The translations under genes and the position numbers were made by a program. The notes beneath the pieces were generated by a model. The model did no database searches. It worked only from the letters and a program-made list of their open reading frames with translations, and was not told where the DNA came from. From Enterococcus xiangfangensis (GTDB lineage: Bacteria > Bacillota > Bacilli > Lactobacillales > Enterococcaceae), in assembly GCF_005405365.1 (NCBI RefSeq), contig NZ_BJDX01000005.1:161655-225654 (forward strand): 64,000 nucleotides of DNA, read 5' to 3'. Of the stretch, positions 1 to 8,500 are shown piece by piece (the stretch's first letter is position 1; each line of letters starts with the position of its first letter).

Positions 1-92
1 CGCTAAATCAGCAGTTGGTAACCACTTATTTTATAGAAGGAAGTTTTTATCGCTAAATCTGGTTTGTCCGTATGTTTCTACATATGATTTTT
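1..92. other. Window edge, no gene seen
   Basis: Short stretch downstream of the aldolase gene. It carries the 9-mer CGCTAAATC twice, at 1-9 and 51-59. No convincing reading frame or terminator hairpin was found here, and the upstream neighbour is outside the window. Confidence 0.3.
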
Positions 93-734
93 TTATTGTT
101 GTCCATATGTCGCAAATTTCTCCAAGACTTCTTGCATTTGTGTTTGATTCAATAGTTTTGGTGTCCCGATACAGCGGGCGCGATAGTCTAGTTTTGCTAA
201 GAATTCAATATCTTTTGCCACGCTGAAAGCGCTGGGAAGATCTGGACCAATCGTTAAGACGCCATGATTTCCCAATAAGATTCCATTGTCTTCATGGATA
301 AAATTAAAGGCTTCTTCAGCTAATTCGTAAGTTCCAAAGGTTTTATACGCGCAGCACCGGACTTTTTCACCTACTGAACCGATAATGTAATGCAACGGCT
401 CGATTGCTTGCTGCAGACAGGCAAAAGTCGTCGCGTATTCTGAATGTGTATGAACGACAGAGTGTACCTCTGGTCGATTCGCATAAAAAATACTATGCAG
501 TTCATACTCACTTGATGGTTTACGCGTTCCTTCCAAAACATTTCCTTGTAGATCCATCAAAACGATGTCTTCGGGTTTTGTTTCAAAATAGGGGACACCG
601 CTTGGACTGATCAGCATGACTTGTTCTTCAGGCAAATACAGACTGATATTGCCCCCAGTTCCGGTAGTTAAGTTTTCAGTGATCAGCTTTTTGCCGTATT
701 CGACAATCAACTCGCGTTCTTTTTGGTACTTCAT
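93..734 (-). CDS. Class II aldolase, fuculose-phosphate aldolase-like (DHAP-shunt candidate)
   Basis: Zinc-dependent class II aldolase, 213 residues, the usual length for the L-fuculose-phosphate aldolase/ribulose-phosphate epimerase family. The expected active-site residues are visible: a Glu near residue 76 after SSEYE, the HTH pair at 95-97, and a third His near 157 in GNHG. The start ATG has GGAG seven bases upstream. It is the last gene of a kinase-isomerase-aldolase run, 13 bases after the isomerase. This context suggests cleavage of a 5-substituted ribulose 1-phosphate to DHAP and a small aldehyde, as in the DHAP shunt (Ald2/DrdA type). Genuine fuculose-phosphate aldolase is the alternative, but no fucose isomerase or fuculokinase is nearby. 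The family is certain; the substrate is inferred. Confidence 0.85.
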   Translation of the reverse strand: MKYQKERELIVEYGKKLITENLTTGTGGNISLYLPEEQVMLISPSGVPYFETKPEDIVLMDLQGNVLEGTRKPSSEYELHSIFYANRPEVHSVVHTHSEYATTFACLQQAIEPLHYIIGSVGEKVRCCAYKTFGTYELAEEAFNFIHEDNGILLGNHGVLTIGPDLPSAFSVAKDIEFLAKLDYRARCIGTPKLLNQTQMQEVLEKFATYGQQ

Positions 735-747
735 TTTTTTGCTCCTA

Positions 748-1803
748 TCAATAAAAATTATTTTCAGGTTGTTCCGCTAAATAGCGAGTTAAATCATAAG
801 GTGAAAAAATTCCCCGATCAGTCACGACCGCACCGATCAATTCCGGTGGCGTGATGTCAAAGGATGGATAAATGGCTTTGACTCCTGCTAACGTGTGTTT
901 GATCCCATTTAATTCCATGACTTGTTCCGGATCACGCATCTCGATCTTGATACTTTTGTGCGTCAGTTTATCTGTATCTGGAATTCCAGTAACAAAATAA
1001 GGGATGCCAAAACGTTGCGCTAAAATAGCAATTTGATACGTACCGACTTTATTGGCGATGTAGCCGTCTTGGGCGATTGTATCGGCTGCCGAAGTAAAGA
1101 GGTCGATCGTCTCATGTTCCATCAAATACGCGATCATATTATCAGAAACGACTGTCGTATCAAATCCCATTTCCGCACAACAACTAGCAGTCAGCCTAGC
1201 CCCTTGCAAATACGGACGTGTTTCAGCACAAAAAAAACGCAGCGTTTTTTGCTGTTCCAGTGCTTCACGCAACAACATTCCGATGATTGTTTCACCGAAA
1301 CATTGCGTTAAGACGGTTCCGTTGTCAGGAATTTTTGCGATCAAGTATTTTGCCACTTGATTCATTGTGTAATAGCGGCGATTCAAAGAATCAATCGTAT
1401 TTTGCTTGATTGCTTCGGTGGGATCTTCGCCCTTTGCTAATACTTTTTCTGCGACTGCCACACATTTTTCAGTGATCAATGTCATCCGATTAGCAGTTGT
1501 CGGACGCGCATTAGCAATCGTTGTTGCCGCTTTTTTTAAATACAACAGCTGAGCTTCAGGCGCTAAGTTTTTGCTTTCTTCTGCAGCTAATGCCATACCC
1601 ATTCCTGCTGCAGTGTATGGTCCGGCACTTTGTGTCACCATATCTGTAATGGCTTGTGCGACAGCTTGATGGGTCTCGCATTCGACAAACTCTACCCGTG
1701 TCGGATAAATCCGCCGATCTAAGATACGAACTTTACCGTCTTCGTACCAGGCGACATTTTCATATTGCAGCAATGTCGGCATCGTATAATCTTGTCTTTC
1801 CAA
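748..1803 (-). CDS. MtnA/eIF2B-alpha-like sugar-1-phosphate isomerase
   Basis: Member of the MtnA (5-methylthioribose-1-phosphate isomerase)/eIF2B-alpha family. It is predicted to isomerise an aldose 1-phosphate to a ketose 1-phosphate. Using the TTG start at 1803, a catalytic-type Cys lies near residue 168 (TQCFGE) and an Asp near 241 (SAADTIAQDG), followed by the conserved ANKVGTY. The usual RGAP motif near the N-terminus is replaced by SAGP, and the His before the Cys is Gln, so it is a divergent member. A GTG at 1812 is also in frame, but it sits inside the Shine-Dalgarno sequence AGAAGGTGA, so TTG at 1803 is preferred. It begins right after the kinase stop codon, implying translational coupling. 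5-deoxyribose-1-phosphate isomerase (DrdI type) is as likely as MtnA. Confidence 0.8.
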   Translation of the reverse strand: MERQDYTMPTLLQYENVAWYEDGKVRILDRRIYPTRVEFVECETHQAVAQAITDMVTQSAGPYTAAGMGMALAAEESKNLAPEAQLLYLKKAATTIANARPTTANRMTLITEKCVAVAEKVLAKGEDPTEAIKQNTIDSLNRRYYTMNQVAKYLIAKIPDNGTVLTQCFGETIIGMLLREALEQQKTLRFFCAETRPYLQGARLTASCCAEMGFDTTVVSDNMIAYLMEHETIDLFTSAADTIAQDGYIANKVGTYQIAILAQRFGIPYFVTGIPDTDKLTHKSIKIEMRDPEQVMELNGIKHTLAGVKAIYPSFDITPPELIGAVVTDRGIFSPYDLTRYLAEQPENNFY

Positions 1804-1804
1804 C

Positions 1805-3031
1805 TTATTCACCTTCTAATTCATTAATTCTATCGATCAATTGACTGCCGCTAGTCATGTGCTGGCGATCGATAATTAATTGGATTCCTAATTTTAATAG
1901 CATTTGCTCTGCTTCTACTTTTTTCTCTAACGGGATCAAAGACAGTTCTTTGACCTTTGAGTTGCCTACCACCCGTCGAATGATCTCTGTTCCGGCATAA
2001 CCCACCGCATCCGTCAAAATCTCTTGCAACAGCGTCTCTTTAAATGCCTGGTGGCGATAAAGCGAAAAAGTCACCGCTTCATCGTAGAATTCAGCTAATT
2101 TTCGTCGTACTTGATCATAAACTGTTCCGATTGTCTGTTTGATCCACTGATGGAACGCTTGATCGACTGTCGGATCAAATAAGTTTTTGACTAGCGGAAA
2201 ATAAAGATGCGCGAGAACATTGCCGATGTCATAGCCCGCTGGTCCATAAAAAGCAAACTCCGGATCGATGACTTTCAACCCGGTTTGATTGATAAAAATA
2301 GAACCGGTATGAAGATCCCCATGCACCAATGATTGGGCATTGTTCATAAATTTATTGCGCAATAGTGCGACCTCGACTTGCAGCGGGGCATTCTCATATA
2401 AATTTTTGATAACAAACGGCTCGTTGCCAGGAGTCAAAACATTTTGTTTTTTATAGTCATCGTAAGGTTCGGTAAAAACCAAATCTTCACTGATGTCACA
2501 CATCTCAGGATTAATAAACTTTTTAACCCGCAGCTTTTTCACTTCACGGTCCAAAACAAGATCACTCGTAAAAAGCAGGGTTCGAGCCAAATACTCCGTG
2601 ATTTCCTCACTAAAATCAGGGAAAATTTTCTTTTCGATCAATTCATAACGCATATTTTGATAATCTGAGATATCTTCCATCGTCAACGCATACATTTTTT
2701 GATCATAATGATACACTTCCGGTACAAATCGCGGTGCCAACTCATTTTGCAACCATAAGATTTCCACTTCGATCCGATTGCGATCGATGGTCAATGGCCG
2801 CCCAGAAGAACGCAGTAAGACGTCCGCTTGCTTAATGATCAGACTTTCTTGCGTCGCTTGATTTACCACTCGAAAAATATAATTGATGTTCCCATCGCCG
2901 ATTTCAGTTACCGTTAGCGGATCAGCGCTGGAAAAAGCACCTAATTTCTCCACAACATATTTCTTGACCGCTGCGCTGTCCATTAAAAAATGCTCTTGGT
3001 ATGCCGTTGTTTCATTCGGTGTGATCCTCAT
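1805..3031 (-). CDS. mtnK: 5-methylthioribose kinase family protein
   Basis: Kinase of the MtnK family (aminoglycoside-phosphotransferase fold), 408 residues, close to the roughly 400 typical of the family. It would phosphorylate C1 of 5-methylthioribose or 5-deoxyribose using ATP. Visible motifs are a glycine-rich loop GDGNIN near 46-51, the Brenner-type catalytic HGDLHTG at 237-243, and the metal-binding DPEFAFYG near 256. The start ATG is preceded by GAGGTGATATT, a strong ribosome-binding site. It is the first gene of the three-gene unit and its end abuts the isomerase start. Its promoter must lie in 3032-3146, where I could not identify convincing -35 and -10 boxes. The family call is firm; the physiological substrate is inferred. 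Confidence 0.88.
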   Translation of the reverse strand: MRITPNETTAYQEHFLMDSAAVKKYVVEKLGAFSSADPLTVTEIGDGNINYIFRVVNQATQESLIIKQADVLLRSSGRPLTIDRNRIEVEILWLQNELAPRFVPEVYHYDQKMYALTMEDISDYQNMRYELIEKKIFPDFSEEITEYLARTLLFTSDLVLDREVKKLRVKKFINPEMCDISEDLVFTEPYDDYKKQNVLTPGNEPFVIKNLYENAPLQVEVALLRNKFMNNAQSLVHGDLHTGSIFINQTGLKVIDPEFAFYGPAGYDIGNVLAHLYFPLVKNLFDPTVDQAFHQWIKQTIGTVYDQVRRKLAEFYDEAVTFSLYRHQAFKETLLQEILTDAVGYAGTEIIRRVVGNSKVKELSLIPLEKKVEAEQMLLKLGIQLIIDRQHMTSGSQLIDRINELEGE

Positions 3032-3146
3032 AATATCACCTCATTCATTTCATTTTACTATCGAGAAACGTCTTGCATACTCGATTAGCTTTCTAATACG
3101 CCATGTCTTTTTCTTTCGCTATCGGCAAGAAAACCTAGTTTAGCAA

Positions 3147-3211
3147 GAAAAAAACACCCACCTAAAAGTTTACATTTAAACAAGTCAAATGCAACTTTTC
3201 GGTGAGTGTTC
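3147..3211 (-). terminator. Rho-independent terminator of the sorbitol operon
   Basis: Read on the minus strand, a stem pairs ACACTCACCGAAAAGTT with AACTTTTAGGTGGGTGT (arms about 3154-3170 and 3193-3210) and runs into a T-rich tract at 3147-3153. It begins directly after the gutA stop codon and separates the sorbitol operon from mtnK. Confidence 0.75.
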
Positions 3212-3565
3212 TTATTTAATCATAATTTTTGTGCCAATGGTAATGGTCGGTAGTTCTTTGTCTTCCACATAGAGTGTACCCGGAAGTTCCGCCGTTTCTG
3301 ATCCATCGAAGCGTAAAGTGATATGGCCTAAGTCATCTAAATTTTTCTTTACCACGTCTCCGACTGCGGTGATTTTGTAGCTTTGATCGTCAAAGAAAAA
3401 TTCCATTCCTGCGATAATCTCATCGGTCGATGGCGACAACTGGATATTGTAACAGTAATCTGCTAATGTTTCCGGTGCGTCATTCCCAAAAAGAATCAAC
3501 ATTTTTTCTTGTCGAAACATCTCTGCTTCAGGTCCAATGTGCGTAACATGTGTCTCAAAAATCAT
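3212..3565 (-). CDS. gutA: PTS glucitol/sorbitol-specific EIIA
   Basis: Cytoplasmic IIA component of the glucitol-family phosphotransferase system, 117 residues, matching the small stand-alone glucitol IIA proteins (GutA/SrlB). It passes phosphate from HPr to the IIB domain of GutB. The protein starts MIFETHVTHIGPEAEMF and has the alternating beta-strand pattern and the C-terminal GTLYVED and TITIGTKI segments of this family. It is the last gene of the operon, 21 bases after gutB, and is followed by a terminator. It lacks the CGAG or PHT motifs of other PTS families, which supports the glucitol assignment. Confidence 0.9.
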   Translation of the reverse strand: MIFETHVTHIGPEAEMFRQEKMLILFGNDAPETLADYCYNIQLSPSTDEIIAGMEFFFDDQSYKITAVGDVVKKNLDDLGHITLRFDGSETAELPGTLYVEDKELPTITIGTKIMIK

Positions 3566-3586
3566 CCTTCATCTCTCCAAACATTT

Positions 3587-4579
3587 TTAACTATATAATC
3601 CAAAACTTGCTAACCAAGCAACAATTACTCTTGGTACCCCATTTAAGAAGCGGGAATACAAAACGGATGGTACCCCAACTTCAACTGTTTCAGCTTCGGC
3701 TTCTTCTAATCCTAAACCAACTGGGATAAAGTCACAGGCATTTTGCGTGTTGATCGCAAACAATGCTGGCAATGCTAATTGTGGCGGGATATTTCCTTTT
3801 CCGATCTCAACCCCGATTAAAGTTCCTAAAATTTGGCTGATAACCGCCCCAGGTCCTAACAATGGGGATAAGAATGGCAATGAACAGATGAAACCAATAA
3901 TAATCAATCCAAAAACATTTCCTGCCAGTGGTTTCATTAAATTAGCAAAAACTGTCCCAATCCCAGAACCTTGAATGATCCCAATCAATAATGAAACAAA
4001 AGCCATGAACGGAATCACAGTGTTAATCATTGTCTGTACGCCTTCACGTGCAGATTGATTGAAGGTTGCTACAACTTTCCCTGCACCCATCCCGATTTTA
4101 GCGATAAAACTTTGCTGTTCTGCTCGTTGTTCCGTAATTTTTTTGTCAGTTGAATATTTGTATTTCTTTTCAGCGGGTTCTTCCGTTGCGTGAAGGGTTG
4201 CACCTTCTTCAGTCAATGTGATTTGATTGGGACCTACTGCGGAAACATAAATATCTTCAGTAATATATTGTGCTAACGGACCGCTTTTTCCAGTAGGGAC
4301 GATATTGATCGTTGGAATATTTTTCTTTGGATAGATTCCACAACGTAATGTTCCGCCACAGTCGATGATTGCTAAAGCGATTTCATCATCAGGAATAGAT
4401 GTTTTGAATCCATTAACAGATTCCATACCCGTTAACTCAGCAATTTTATCTACGATCGCCGGTTTTTCACCGCCGCCGGTTACATAGATAAATTTATGTT
4501 TTTCTTCAGTTGGTGTGATTACTAAAGGGCCGCCGAATCCGCCATTTCCCTTCACTACTTTAATACTATTATAAGCCAT
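3587..4579 (-). CDS. gutB: PTS glucitol/sorbitol-specific EIIBC subunit
   Basis: Membrane-bound IIB plus partial IIC component of the sorbitol PTS, 330 residues, similar in length to SrlE. The N-terminal half is cytoplasmic and carries the likely phosphocysteine in LRCGIYPKK near residue 90. The C-terminal half (about 180-330) holds hydrophobic segments such as [12 protein letters not shown] and [14 protein letters not shown]. It phosphorylates sorbitol during uptake together with GutC. It lies between gutC (62-base gap) and gutA. The start codon ATG follows GGAGG at a normal distance. Confidence 0.92.
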   Translation of the reverse strand: MAYNSIKVVKGNGGFGGPLVITPTEEKHKFIYVTGGGEKPAIVDKIAELTGMESVNGFKTSIPDDEIALAIIDCGGTLRCGIYPKKNIPTINIVPTGKSGPLAQYITEDIYVSAVGPNQITLTEEGATLHATEEPAEKKYKYSTDKKITEQRAEQQSFIAKIGMGAGKVVATFNQSAREGVQTMINTVIPFMAFVSLLIGIIQGSGIGTVFANLMKPLAGNVFGLIIIGFICSLPFLSPLLGPGAVISQILGTLIGVEIGKGNIPPQLALPALFAINTQNACDFIPVGLGLEEAEAETVEVGVPSVLYSRFLNGVPRVIVAWLASFGLYS

Positions 4580-4641
4580 GTTTGTTCCTCCTAATAGATT
4601 CTTCTCTACTTTTTATCTTGGATACAACGTCATAGATCGTG

Positions 4642-5193
4642 CTAGTCGACTAATTTAACTTCTTTGCTTAGTTCGATTCCTTGCTGTTTGCAAACAAATG
4701 CCGTCGTGAAGTCTGTTACCCAGCCGCCGATAAAGTTCATTACGATCCCAACGAACATATAGCGAATGGCTAGTTCCATCGAGTTTAGACCTAGTTGAGT
4801 AATCCCTTGGGCAATCCCCATCCAAACAAATAATTCGCCGGGATTGATATGAGGGAAAACACCGTTACTTGTATGACAAAATTGCGCTTGAGAAGCATAA
4901 TAACTTGGTTTGTAATATTCTGGTAAAAAGCGCGCCATAGTGAAAGACATTGGATTTCCTAACATAAAAGCGGAAACAAATGGCAAAATTAAATAGCGCG
5001 TAAATGGATTTTTTGAAGACGCTTTCGCTATTTTCGTTACACGTTCTTCTCCTAAAAAGGCAATCAATGTGTTCATGGCAACCATCAACATCAAAACAAC
5101 GGGAACAATCCCCGTCATCCAGCTAATAAAAGTTTCTGCTCCAGTTTGGAAGAGACTCATAAATCCTTCCGCAAATTTTGTAATGTAATCCAT
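4642..5193 (-). CDS. gutC: PTS glucitol/sorbitol-specific EIIC subunit
   Basis: Integral membrane permease subunit of the sorbitol PTS, 183 residues, the usual size for SrlA/GutC. It opens MDYITKFAEGFMSLFQTGAETF and has several membrane segments (about 22-45, 68-85, 120-140 and 140-165). The sequence HTSNGVFPHINPGELFVW is typical of this family. It forms the sugar channel with the membrane half of GutB. It begins two bases after gutM, so expression is likely coupled within gutFRMCBA. Confidence 0.92.
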   Translation of the reverse strand: MDYITKFAEGFMSLFQTGAETFISWMTGIVPVVLMLMVAMNTLIAFLGEERVTKIAKASSKNPFTRYLILPFVSAFMLGNPMSFTMARFLPEYYKPSYYASQAQFCHTSNGVFPHINPGELFVWMGIAQGITQLGLNSMELAIRYMFVGIVMNFIGGWVTDFTTAFVCKQQGIELSKEVKLVD

Positions 5194-5195
5194 TC

Positions 5196-5675
5196 TTATA
5201 CACGTCCTTTAGTGAATTTTGTTTGAATCGAATGTTTCATCAACGATAGCTGAGTCCCTAAATTCATCAATGGAGAAACAGGTTTCGTTTCTTGATAATT
5301 TCCTTTTTCAACTGCTAAATAGACCTTTTGTGCATTTTCTGCTGCTTGTCGCGTTAATTTATTTTCCTTTGCTAAGATTGTTGACTCCATTAATTGATGG
5401 ATATCGATCCCGACAAATTGGGGACGTGCTTTGAACCGAGCCACTACGGAGATTCCTTGCATCATCTCTGCTTCTTGAATGACCCCCTCATCTGAAACAC
5501 CTAATAATAAAATCGTTCCCGAAGCAATTTTTCCAGGTCGGCGGCCAATCGCCACTTTTCCTTTACGTTTCATCCTGATATAGACTGTGTTAAAATTCTT
5601 AATTTGCTTCATTCCTAACAAAATCTGAAAAATGTAAGCAATAATAGCAATGACTCCTAAAACGATGATGTTCAT
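5196..5675 (-). CDS. gutM: Glucitol operon activator GutM
   Basis: GutM-family protein, 159 residues. A single N-terminal membrane helix (about residues 3-22) is followed by a basic cytoplasmic domain containing RMKRKGKVAIGRRPGKIA. GutM family members are auxiliary activators of sorbitol operons and act with the PRD regulator GutR. The start ATG overlaps the gutR stop region by four bases (ATGA type), implying translational coupling. The family assignment is clear from sequence and position; how GutM works mechanistically is poorly known even in model species. Confidence 0.88.
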   Translation of the reverse strand: MNIIVLGVIAIIAYIFQILLGMKQIKNFNTVYIRMKRKGKVAIGRRPGKIASGTILLLGVSDEGVIQEAEMMQGISVVARFKARPQFVGIDIHQLMESTILAKENKLTRQAAENAQKVYLAVEKGNYQETKPVSPLMNLGTQLSLMKHSIQTKFTKGRV

Positions 5676-7525
5676 TTGACTCCGTCTCCTTCCACCATCA
5701 ACTGACAGTAATCTTCTTTATTATTGATTCGTTTGACTTCTTTTCGCAGCGTATCATTCGCTGAAATGACAAAAATCGTATCATAAAAACTCAATAATTC
5801 TTTTTCCATAGCGAGTGTTAAATTTTCTGGAATTGCCACTAAAAAAACTAATTCAATATCTTCCAAAGAAGAGCCTTCTGCATAGGTTCCAATCATTACT
5901 AAAATCTCTTCGATCTGATGATTGATTCCGTGAGGAAAAGCAATTCCATTGCCGATTACGGCAGATTCTTCTTTAGCTTTTTCTAAAATATAACTTCTAA
6001 ATGTCTCATCAACCTTCTGTTTGACCATCAATTTGTCTAACATCATCGTTAGATTTTCTTCATAAGAACGTTGTTTTTCCAATTGTATGAAGTCCATCTG
6101 AATATGATCAAAAATAGCCGCTTTCGTCGCAACGATCCGTTTCCACTCACTCAGCAGCCAATTTTCGTTGAACAAATCCGTCAACTTGATCACTACGGTC
6201 GTCGCCTTTGTATGCTTCAATGGAACCGTGGTAAAAACTGCAAAATAACGATCCAGGTCCTTGGTCTCATATTCTTCTTCAGAATAATGCGAGATTCGAA
6301 TGTTGGGACCTAGGACGGTCTCTAGTTGACGTTTGATCATCAATGCTGTTCCTTTGCCTGTGTTGCAGACGACGGCGATTTCTTTCATCTTTGTCTGATT
6401 ATCAGATTTTAATGCGAGTTCAAAATAGATCGCCAAGTAAGAGATCTCTGAAATTTGCTTTGGCTTTTGTAAAAATTGTGCCAAAGCATTGATTCCTAAT
6501 TCTGCCAGTTCATGAGCAAAAGCATGTTTTTGCTTGAATTCCTCGTGAAAGATATCATACGTTTCCACTTGAAAAATCAACCGATTGATTAAAAACATGA
6601 AATGAGTGCGCAGATTAATGAACAATTCTGCTTGATCCAAATTAATAATGACCGCAGCATCGATCTGATCCATCATGAATTGAAATAATTTTTTCACTTC
6701 AGCATTATCAGCTTTCGTTTCAAGCACCAAATTATTGTTAAAAATATTCAGTGGAAAACATAGAAAGTCAAAATCAAATTGACTAATCGTCAAACTATAT
6801 TCTGTCGCCAAACTGACAAACAAGTCTTCTAACAGCGAGTCGCCTTCAAAATAATTGATATAATGAGGGACTTTTTGTGTAAGAGCATTGCCTGAACGAA
6901 TCCGTTGAATAGTTAAAATGATCGTTTTTTTCATCAAACCTAACGTTCGGAAATCTAATTTTTTATCCAACGCGATCGAATCGATTTGCTGCAATAATTC
7001 CTCACTCAAGCTCGACTGTTTCAAGTAATCATAAGCATGATGCAAATACAATAGGCGTAGTTGTGCTTCTGCTCCTTCCATCAACAGTCCTTTATTAGGT
7101 GTACCAATTAAAGAGACTTGATAATTTTTCATGATTTTTTTCAGATGATTTAAGTCTTTATTCACTGTTGACCGACTGACTCCTAGAATTTCAGATAAAT
7201 CATCAATCACGATATAGTCTGTTTGGTTCATAAAACAATCAATCAAAACAGCCATTCGCTTCGTACTTGAATTGAAATCTGTTTGTTGTTTTAAACTTCC
7301 ATTCATGATCTCTGAAAATTGTTGAGAGTCGATTATTTTCAATGAATAAATAGTGTTATTTTCTTCAACAATTGCCGTACGTTCCATCTGATCGTTTAAT
7401 AATTGAATTGTTTTTTTGGTGGTTTGAGCACTCGTACCAGTTATTTTCTGCAATTCACCCAAACTCAAATAATCTTGAGTAATAAAATGTTGCAGTAATT
7501 GATACCAGCGGTTAATTAATGCCAT
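5672..7525 (-). CDS. gutR: PRD-domain transcriptional activator of the sorbitol operon
   Basis: Multidomain PTS-controlled regulator, 617 residues. Order: two N-terminal helix-turn-helix segments (the second around 105-130, with LSEILGVSRSTVNKDLNHLK), two PRD domains (about 180-390), a IIB-like domain with VVCNTGKGTALM near 400, and a C-terminal fructose/mannitol-type IIA domain with the phospho-His in GIAFPHG near 545. Such proteins are switched by phosphorylation from HPr and from the sugar-specific EII. It lies between gutF (20-base gap) and gutM (4-base overlap), the same position as in the Lactobacillus casei gutFRMCBA operon, so it very probably activates this operon. Confidence 0.9.
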   Translation of the reverse strand: MALINRWYQLLQHFITQDYLSLGELQKITGTSAQTTKKTIQLLNDQMERTAIVEENNTIYSLKIIDSQQFSEIMNGSLKQQTDFNSSTKRMAVLIDCFMNQTDYIVIDDLSEILGVSRSTVNKDLNHLKKIMKNYQVSLIGTPNKGLLMEGAEAQLRLLYLHHAYDYLKQSSLSEELLQQIDSIALDKKLDFRTLGLMKKTIILTIQRIRSGNALTQKVPHYINYFEGDSLLEDLFVSLATEYSLTISQFDFDFLCFPLNIFNNNLVLETKADNAEVKKLFQFMMDQIDAAVIINLDQAELFINLRTHFMFLINRLIFQVETYDIFHEEFKQKHAFAHELAELGINALAQFLQKPKQISEISYLAIYFELALKSDNQTKMKEIAVVCNTGKGTALMIKRQLETVLGPNIRISHYSEEEYETKDLDRYFAVFTTVPLKHTKATTVVIKLTDLFNENWLLSEWKRIVATKAAIFDHIQMDFIQLEKQRSYEENLTMMLDKLMVKQKVDETFRSYILEKAKEESAVIGNGIAFPHGINHQIEEILVMIGTYAEGSSLEDIELVFLVAIPENLTLAMEKELLSFYDTIFVISANDTLRKEVKRINNKEDYCQLMVEGDGVK

Positions 7526-7545
7526 CTTGTTACCCCACCTTCTGT

Positions 7546-8346
7546 TTATCCGCGAGTTTTTCCTCCAGCAACATTGGTTGTAATACCGGTAATGTAACTA
7601 GACCGGTCAGATAGATAATAGCATACCAAATCGGCAACTTCACTGAGTTTTCCACTGCGGCCTAACGGGATGGTGGTTGTCTTGCTATAATTTTTTCGCA
7701 AATCATCGACACTGATTCCGCGAGTATAAGCTAATGCCGTTTCATATTTCACCGTTCGCAAGCCTGTTTCTTCCATAATGCCTGGAGCAATTCCTACTAC
7801 ACGAATTCCTTTTTTGCCTAATTCTTTTGCCCATGAACGCGTATAACTATTAACTGCCGCTTTTGTTGCAGCATATGGACTCTGACCTTCTGAACCTTCA
7901 AGCCCGCTTTCAGATGACATATTGATGATGACACCTTCACTTCTTCCCACCATATTGCGTACAACAGCTTGCGTCATTAAAAATACACCTTTTTGATTGA
8001 TGGCTATAATCTTATCAAAGACTGCATCTGACAATTCAAATTCTCCATGAGGATCAGTTGGATCTACTAATAACCGCGGCACATTGATTCCCGCATTGTT
8101 CACTAATCCATCAATCTGACCAAAATCTTTCATAACTTGTGCCACGTTTTCTTCCACTTGCTGACGATTAGAAATATCTGTTTGATAAAAGTGCAGATTT
8201 TCATGCGCCTGCTTTCCTTCTTGCAGATCAAAATTCGCTACCGTTACATCTTGTTCCAGTAATTCATCAATGATACTTGCGCCAATCCCTGAAGAACCTC
8301 CTGTTACGATTACTTTCTTTCCTACAATGTCTAACCAATCTGACAT
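7546..8346 (-). CDS. gutF: Sorbitol-6-phosphate 2-dehydrogenase (SDR family)
   Basis: Short-chain dehydrogenase, 266 residues from the chosen start, oxidising sorbitol 6-phosphate to fructose 6-phosphate with NAD. The cofactor loop is VTGGSSGIG near residue 14, followed by NNAG, a catalytic Ser in INMSSESG and YAATK. The longer in-frame start at 8397 is rejected because AGGAGG lies nine bases before the ATG at 8346 and just inside the longer frame. It is the first gene of gutFRMCBA, so the product of the PTS is processed by the first-translated enzyme. The substrate is inferred from the operon; the SDR assignment is certain. Confidence 0.9.
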   Translation of the reverse strand: MSDWLDIVGKKVIVTGGSSGIGASIIDELLEQDVTVANFDLQEGKQAHENLHFYQTDISNRQQVEENVAQVMKDFGQIDGLVNNAGINVPRLLVDPTDPHGEFELSDAVFDKIIAINQKGVFLMTQAVVRNMVGRSEGVIINMSSESGLEGSEGQSPYAATKAAVNSYTRSWAKELGKKGIRVVGIAPGIMEETGLRTVKYETALAYTRGISVDDLRKNYSKTTTIPLGRSGKLSEVADLVCYYLSDRSSYITGITTNVAGGKTRG

Positions 8347-8376
8347 CCATTGTTCCCTCCTCTTATTTACAAACTG

Positions 8377-8405
8377 AGTATAAAGCGCTTTCCGCAAATG
8401 ATTAA
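8377..8405 (-). promoter_or_regulatory. Sorbitol operon promoter with overlapping cre-like site
   Basis: On the minus strand a -10 box TATACT (8382-8377) lies about 31 bases before the gutF start. A weak -35 (TTAATC) sits 17 bases further upstream. The spacer contains GGAAAGCGCTTTAT, which matches most of the catabolite-responsive element core (AARCGNTWW). A cre in the spacer would let CcpA block initiation, consistent with glucose repression of sorbitol use. This is sequence pattern only. Confidence 0.5.
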
Positions 8406-8451
8406 TACACTCTTTTTTTTATCAGCAAAAAAAAAGAGAGACTAATTTGTG

Positions 8452-8490
8452 AAAAAAAAAAAGCTATACCAGAATTTCTGGTATAGCTTT
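8452..8490 (-). terminator. Terminator of the second polyol PTS operon
   Basis: Near-perfect hairpin AAAGCTATACCAGA-att-TCTGGTATAGCTTT (8460-8490). On the minus strand it is followed by a run of nine T residues (8452-8460). It lies 10 bases after the stop codon of the polyol-phosphate dehydrogenase gene. Confidence 0.88.
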
Positions 8491-8500
8491 CTTGATTTAA

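Noticed and set aside
1..59. Direct repeat CGCTAAATC at 1-9 and 51-59
   Set aside because: Only two short copies at the window edge; not enough to claim an array or attachment site.
8411..8438. T8/A9 inverted repeat between gutF and the dehydrogenase terminator
   Set aside because: Pure A/T pairing with no GC clamp; more likely homopolymer flanks than a functional hairpin.
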